From Chloroflexota bacterium (GTDB taxonomy: Bacteria > Chloroflexota > Anaerolineae > Anaerolineales > Anaerolineaceae): 9,499 nucleotides of DNA. The position numbers and the translations under genes are program-made. A model generated the notes under the pieces. It searched no databases, had not been told where the DNA came from, and saw only the letters and a list, made by a program, of their open reading frames with translations. Positions 6,006-9,499 of this stretch are shown here, piece after piece. The stretch spans positions 1-9,499 of the forward strand of contig JAEXTI010000370.1 in assembly GCA_023406965.1 (NCBI GenBank), read 5' to 3'. Position 1 is the stretch's first letter, and every line of letters starts with the position of its first letter.

Positions 6006-6662
6006 CCCCTTTACCTGTTGAGCGTGAATATCGGGCAGGCTCGCCCCATCAAGAATGCCAAATCCTCCGGTTTGACCGGGATTTTTAAGCAACCCAGCAA
6101 CGAAGCGGTCTTCATCTCCCGGCTGGGATTGAAAGACGACGCCATTTGCGACACGAAACATCACGGTGGCGTGGACCAGGCCGTGTATGTCTACGGCGGG
6201 CCTGACTACGATTGGTGGGCGCGGGAACTGGGCTCTCCGCTGGAGCCGGGCACCTTTGGCGAAAACCTGACCATCGCCGGGCTGGAAACCGCCCAGGCCC
6301 TCATCGGCGACCGGCTCGCCATCGGCGAAGTGCTACTGGAAGTCACCTCGCCACGCATTCCCTGCGTCACCCTGGCGGCGCGCATGGGCGACCCGGGTTT
6401 TGTCAAGCGTTATCGGCACGCCGAGCGCCCCGGCTTTTACTGCCGAGTCCTGCAAGAAGGATTTGTGCGTACCGGAGATGCCGTCCTCTATGAGCGATAC
6501 TCCGGAGAACCCTTCTCCATCCTGGAAATGTTCCGCGACTACTACGAACCGCACCTCGACGAAGCCACCCTGCGCCGCCACCTGGCAGCCCCGGTTCACT
6601 ACAAAGACCGCGCCGAGAAAGAGCAGAAGCTGGCCGAGTTGCTGGCTTCTAAGAAAGAATGA
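5994..6662 (+). CDS. MOSC domain protein, YiiM-like
   Basis: A 222-residue protein with a MOSC domain, the fold shared with the C-terminal domain of molybdenum-cofactor sulfurases. Seen are LLSVNIGQARPI (8-19), CDTKHHGGVDQAVYVY (52-67), PGTFGENLTI (85-94), and RIPCVTLAARMG (121-132) with the conserved Cys124 thought to carry sulfur or contact the cofactor. The C-terminal part (FSILEMFRDYY, 174-184, and on) matches the 3-alpha domain that distinguishes YiiM-type proteins. YiiM homologues reduce N-hydroxylated base analogues with molybdenum cofactor; whether this one does is inference. It is cytoplasmic. The ATG at 5994 is preferred over a TTG at 5955 because the TTG lies in the -35 box of the promoter. 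The stop overlaps the next gene's ATG by 4 bp, implying translational coupling. Confidence 0.9.
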   Translation: MISKPLYLLSVNIGQARPIKNAKSSGLTGIFKQPSNEAVFISRLGLKDDAICDTKHHGGVDQAVYVYGGPDYDWWARELGSPLEPGTFGENLTIAGLETAQALIGDRLAIGEVLLEVTSPRIPCVTLAARMGDPGFVKRYRHAERPGFYCRVLQEGFVRTGDAVLYERYSGEPFSILEMFRDYYEPHLDEATLRRHLAAPVHYKDRAEKEQKLAELLASKKE

Positions 6663-7546
6663 ACCTTCGACTGACTCCCCGCCTTTCCCTTGTCCTACTG
6701 TTGACTGTAGTTCTGACCAGTTGCGCCGCCGCAGGATTCCCGGTGAGCCAGTCTTACGACATCGGTACGCACAGCCTGCACCTGGAATGCGTTGGCGGTG
6801 GCAGCCCGGTGGTGGTCATTGATGTGGGCGCGGGAGATTCTTACCAAAATTGGACCGCCGTTATGGGCCATTTGTCCGAAACGACCACAGTGTGCAGCTA
6901 CGACCGCGCCGGGTACGGTCAAAGTGAGCCCGGCCCCCTGCCGCGCCACAGCTTGCAAGCCGCAAGCGAATTGCGTGCCCTGCTCCAGGCCGCCGCCCTG
7001 CCAGGACCCTACATCCTGGTCGGGCACTCCCTGGGGGCCATCAATATGCAGGTCTTTGCCGCGCAGTATCCCAACGTGACCGCCGGATTGATCCTGCTGG
7101 ACCCTACCCCTCTGGGCTGGCTGCTGGACGGCAGCACCTTCCCTGAATTGACTGCGCAGTTTGAGGCGCAGACGCAGGAGATGAACGCCCAGGCAGAGGC
7201 GCTGCTGCAATCCGCCGATGAAACCGACCAGGCCCAAGGCGCTTATCTTCAAGCTCTGGCTTCGGAGCACAGCGAGTTGTTCGGCGAAAGCGCCCGCCAG
7301 GCAGCCGATATCGACACCTTTGGCGATTTACCGTTGATCGTCATTAACTCGACGCAACCCAACCCTAACTTCGGCGCCTCGGCGGACTCCTTCCAGCAGT
7401 TCTGGATCGAGCAAAGCCAGGAATTGGCGCAGAAATCGACCGCCGGGCGTATTATCCTGGCGGAAGACAGCGGGCATATGATTTACCAGGACTCTCCTGG
7501 AACCATTATTATTGCTGTAAGGGACATGAGAGAAAAAGTTCGCTAG
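6659..7546 (+). CDS. Lipoprotein alpha/beta hydrolase
   Basis: A 295-residue serine hydrolase of the alpha/beta fold. It starts with a lipoprotein signal peptide: basic N-terminus, hydrophobic LSLVLLLTVVL, and lipobox LTSC with Cys22 as the predicted lipidated residue, so it is probably exported and membrane-anchored. The hydrolase core follows: SYDRAGYGQSEPG (80-92), the nucleophile elbow VGHSLGA (121-127) with Ser124, LILLDPTPLG (144-153) with Asp148 a possible acid, and DSGHMIYQD (270-278) with the catalytic histidine His273. The substrate is unknown; esters or lipids are typical of the fold. Its ATG overlaps the MOSC stop (ATGA), and no strong ribosome binding site is present, so translation is likely coupled. 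It is the second gene of the plus-strand cluster. Confidence 0.88.
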   Translation: MNLRLTPRLSLVLLLTVVLTSCAAAGFPVSQSYDIGTHSLHLECVGGGSPVVVIDVGAGDSYQNWTAVMGHLSETTTVCSYDRAGYGQSEPGPLPRHSLQAASELRALLQAAALPGPYILVGHSLGAINMQVFAAQYPNVTAGLILLDPTPLGWLLDGSTFPELTAQFEAQTQEMNAQAEALLQSADETDQAQGAYLQALASEHSELFGESARQAADIDTFGDLPLIVINSTQPNPNFGASADSFQQFWIEQSQELAQKSTAGRIILAEDSGHMIYQDSPGTIIIAVRDMREKVR

Positions 7547-7551
7547 ACCAC

Positions 7552-7557
7552 GGGAGG
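7552..7557 (+). promoter_or_regulatory. Ribosome binding site of the DUF2804 gene
   Basis: GGGAGG, 7 nt before a TTG codon at 7565. This strong site decides the non-ATG start; no in-frame ATG occurs until residue 26, which would cut into the conserved N-terminal region. Confidence 0.75.
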
Positions 7558-7564
7558 GAAAGCA

Positions 7565-8605
7565 TTGAAAACGCAAATCGAGCTCACTCAGCCTGGTCCG
7601 CTGCTGGACGCACAGGGAAAACTGGCCCAGGTCGGATGGATGCGCCAGCCGCTGCTGGATTGCAACCTGGAAAACGCCCGCTTTTACACGCTGCGCTTCT
7701 TGCAGCGCTTTCGGATCAAGCGTTGGGATTATTACGCCGTCTTCACTCCACGGCGCTTCTTCTCCGCCACCATCGCCGACCTGGGCTACGCCGGAAACAT
7801 CTTCGTCTACAGCCTGGACTTTAGCACCGGTGAATTGCACGAGGAAGGCGCCGTCATCCCGCTGGGCAAGGGCATCATCCTGCCACGCAACAGCAGCGAA
7901 GGCGAAACCAGCTTTTCCAACGACAAAATGACCCTGCGCTTTCAGGCCTTGCCCGGCGCGCGGCGCGTGTTTGTCGATTGGCCAGGGTTCCACGCCGGGC
8001 GCGGGATCAAAGCCGAGATCGAGATGGCTTGCCCGCCCGAGCACGAGTCGATGACCATCGTCATTCCTATCGGCCAAAAACGCTTCTATTACAACCGCAA
8101 GATCAACTGCATGCCCGCCAGCGGCTCCATTCGTTACGGCGACTGGCTGGAGGAACTGCGCCCCGACGAAAGCCTGGGCTCGCTGGATTGGGGCCGCGGG
8201 GTGTGGGAATACCAGAGCTACTGGAACTGGGCCAGCGCATCGGGCTTTCTGGCCGACGGGCGGCGCGTGGGACTCAACCTGGGCAAAGGTTTCGGTGATC
8301 TCAGCCGGGCCGGTGAAAACTGCGTCATCCTCGATGGGCGCGTGCACAAGCTCGATCCGGTGGCCTTCGATTACACCTCCGGCGACTACATGCGCCCCTG
8401 GCGCTTCACCGACGACGCCGGGCGGCTGGATATCACCCTGACGCCGTTCAAAGAGCGCATCGCCACTACCAAACTGGGCGTCATCGACAGCGAAGTGCAC
8501 CAGATGTTTGGGCGTTACGCCGGAAAAGCCGTGCTAGACAGCGGCGAGGTGATCGAGATTAGCGACCTGGTCGGTTTTGCCGAGGAGCACCGCGCACGCT
8601 GGTAA
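7565..8605 (+). CDS. DUF2804 domain protein
   Basis: A 346-residue protein matching the DUF2804 family over its full length. Recognisable blocks are the N-terminal QPGPLLDAQGKL (9-20), RIKRWDYYAVF (50-60), FYYNRKINCMPASG (174-187), the family hallmark SLDWGRGVWEYQSYWNWASA (206-225), and the C-terminal GEVIEISDLVGFAEEHRARW (327-346). There is no signal peptide or membrane helix, so it is likely cytoplasmic. The function of the family is not established. Its beta-rich, aromatic-rich sequence suggests a barrel- or lipocalin-like fold, as proposed for the CrtC/AttH-like proteins, but I cannot show this here. The start is TTG with a strong ribosome binding site. It follows the lipoprotein by 18 bp and precedes the sensor gene by 12 bp, so it lies within an apparent operon. 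Confidence 0.88.
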   Translation: MKTQIELTQPGPLLDAQGKLAQVGWMRQPLLDCNLENARFYTLRFLQRFRIKRWDYYAVFTPRRFFSATIADLGYAGNIFVYSLDFSTGELHEEGAVIPLGKGIILPRNSSEGETSFSNDKMTLRFQALPGARRVFVDWPGFHAGRGIKAEIEMACPPEHESMTIVIPIGQKRFYYNRKINCMPASGSIRYGDWLEELRPDESLGSLDWGRGVWEYQSYWNWASASGFLADGRRVGLNLGKGFGDLSRAGENCVILDGRVHKLDPVAFDYTSGDYMRPWRFTDDAGRLDITLTPFKERIATTKLGVIDSEVHQMFGRYAGKAVLDSGEVIEISDLVGFAEEHRARW

Positions 8606-8617
8606 AATAGAAAGTTA

Positions 8618-9499
8618 ATGGCCCCTCCAAATTTGTTAGCCGGCGGAATTTTGCTGGCAGCCGGGATCATCTGCCTGGTTGTAGGTGTAGTCGTCTGGCA
8701 AATGCGCCGCAGTTCTCCAGGGGCTGTACCACTCATGGTACTCATGGGCGCTTTAGCCTGGTGGGACATCACCTACGCTCTCTTTTGGGCAGATGTACCC
8801 GGCCTTACTCCCTACTTCTGGCTGGATATTACCTTTATCGGCGTTACCATCGTCCCCACGGCAGTATTGTTGTTTGTGATACAGGTAGTGCAGGGCGAGC
8901 GGTGGTTGAAGAGACCCTTCCTGCTGGCGCTATGCATCGAGCCGGTGCTGATCAATATCCTGATGTGGACCGACCCCTGGCATAACCTGTTCTTTGGCGG
9001 AAAACGCGAGCTAAACACAGCCAGTATTCTGGATGCCGGAGTGGCCTCTTGGGCCAACATCATCTACTCTTACTTCTTGATCGCGGTGGCATTCATTTTG
9101 CTGGCACGGGCCGTCGTCCGTGCAAAAGGGCTTTACCGCCAGCAGTACCTGACTATTTTGGCCGGAATGGGCTTGACCTGGGTTGGTAGTTTGATTTTCA
9201 CAACGGGCCTAAACGTGTTACCCGGCGCCGATAACACGCCCTTCTTCTTCACCCTCACCGGGCTAGTATTTGCCTTTGCCCTGGTGCGCCTGCGACTGCT
9301 GGATATCGTTCCCATCGCTCGCGACCGGCTGGTCGACAATATGACCGACGGCGTACTGGTGGTGGACAACCGCAATCGCCTGGTCGATTTCAATCCCGCG
9401 GCCAGAAAAGCCATTCCAGAATTAAAAATTGGCGACCCGGCAGGGAATTTCTTGAAAGCCACCACCCTTTTGGTAAGAAACATACCACTAAAAGATGAA
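8618..9499 (+). CDS. 7TM-PAS sensor protein, probable histidine kinase (3' end outside window)
   Basis: An uninterrupted frame of 294 codons from the ATG at 8618 to the window edge, with no stop. The first 226 residues contain seven hydrophobic stretches (about 8-27, 39-58, 68-91, 100-117, 145-164, 178-198, 208-226), the layout of the N-terminal 7TM sensor domain of bacterial histidine kinases. Next comes a linker, LLDIVPIARDRLVDNM, and the start of a PAS domain: TDGVLVVDNRNRLVDFNPAA (243-262). In known relatives a PAS and a HisKA-HATPase or GGDEF module follow, so the output is probably a kinase but is not visible here. The motif FGGKRELN in the third extracellular loop could contribute to ligand binding. 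There is no clear Shine-Dalgarno sequence. It starts 12 bp after the DUF2804 stop and is likely co-transcribed. Confidence 0.85.
   Translation, partial: MAPPNLLAGGILLAAGIICLVVGVVVWQMRRSSPGAVPLMVLMGALAWWDITYALFWADVPGLTPYFWLDITFIGVTIVPTAVLLFVIQVVQGERWLKRPFLLALCIEPVLINILMWTDPWHNLFFGGKRELNTASILDAGVASWANIIYSYFLIAVAFILLARAVVRAKGLYRQQYLTILAGMGLTWVGSLIFTTGLNVLPGADNTPFFFTLTGLVFAFALVRLRLLDIVPIARDRLVDNMTDGVLVVDNRNRLVDFNPAARKAIPELKIGDPAGNFLKATTLLVRNIPLKDE

Noticed and set aside
5928..6164. N-terminal extension of the MFS frame by 79 codons
   Set aside because: It lies antisense to the MOSC gene and crosses both promoters; the translation is not membrane-like, and transporter similarity starts at the Met at 5927.
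6695..7270. A 191-codon minus-strand frame opposite the lipoprotein gene
   Set aside because: It is antisense to a hydrolase with an intact signal peptide and catalytic motifs; its own translation has no domain features.
7328..8500. A 390-codon open frame on the minus strand opposite the lipoprotein end and the DUF2804 gene
   Set aside because: It is antisense to a full-length, well-conserved family protein, its translation resembles no known domain, and long antisense frames are common in GC-rich codons.

Overview
The window looks like chromosomal DNA from a member of the Chloroflexota, most likely an Anaerolineae-type bacterium. This is inferred from the mix of families (a 7TM-PAS sensor kinase, a DUF2804 protein, a cytidylate-kinase-like protein, a lipoprotein alpha/beta hydrolase) and from moderately GC-rich coding sequence. 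No rRNA, tRNA or CRISPR array is visible, so the placement is tentative.

Layout, left to right. (1) Positions 3-965, plus strand: the 3' part of a metal-dependent amidohydrolase that enters from the left edge. (2) Positions 966-3709: an AT-richer accessory stretch. It holds a membrane-anchored alkaline-phosphatase/sulfatase-fold protein (minus, 1197-2789) with its own extended -10 promoter, a decayed IS630-family transposase (minus, 2901-3438) with at least four frame breaks, and a pair of repeat units (3505-3661), each a short conserved direct repeat followed by a strong hairpin. (3) Positions 3710-5927, minus strand: a cytidylate-kinase-like protein with a promoter and a roughly 120-nt structured leader, and upstream of it an MFS exporter-type transporter. 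(4) Positions 5928-5993: a very compact divergent promoter region. (5) Positions 5994-9499, plus strand: a tight gene cluster of a YiiM-like MOSC protein, a lipoprotein alpha/beta hydrolase overlapping it by 4 bp, a DUF2804 protein 18 bp downstream with a TTG start, and 12 bp later a 7TM-PAS sensor protein that runs off the right edge.

Functionally, most of the window is housekeeping or accessory metabolism with no obvious shared pathway. The plus-strand cluster at 5994-9499 is spaced like one operon that ends in a membrane sensor, so the sensor may be co-transcribed with two envelope or uncharacterised proteins. The most interesting non-coding signals are the back-to-back promoters sharing a TATA core at 5976-5983 (the MOSC mRNA is predicted to be nearly leaderless), the attenuator-like leader of the kinase gene, and the two palindromic repeat units beside the dead transposase. 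I found no clear new defence or biosynthetic system.
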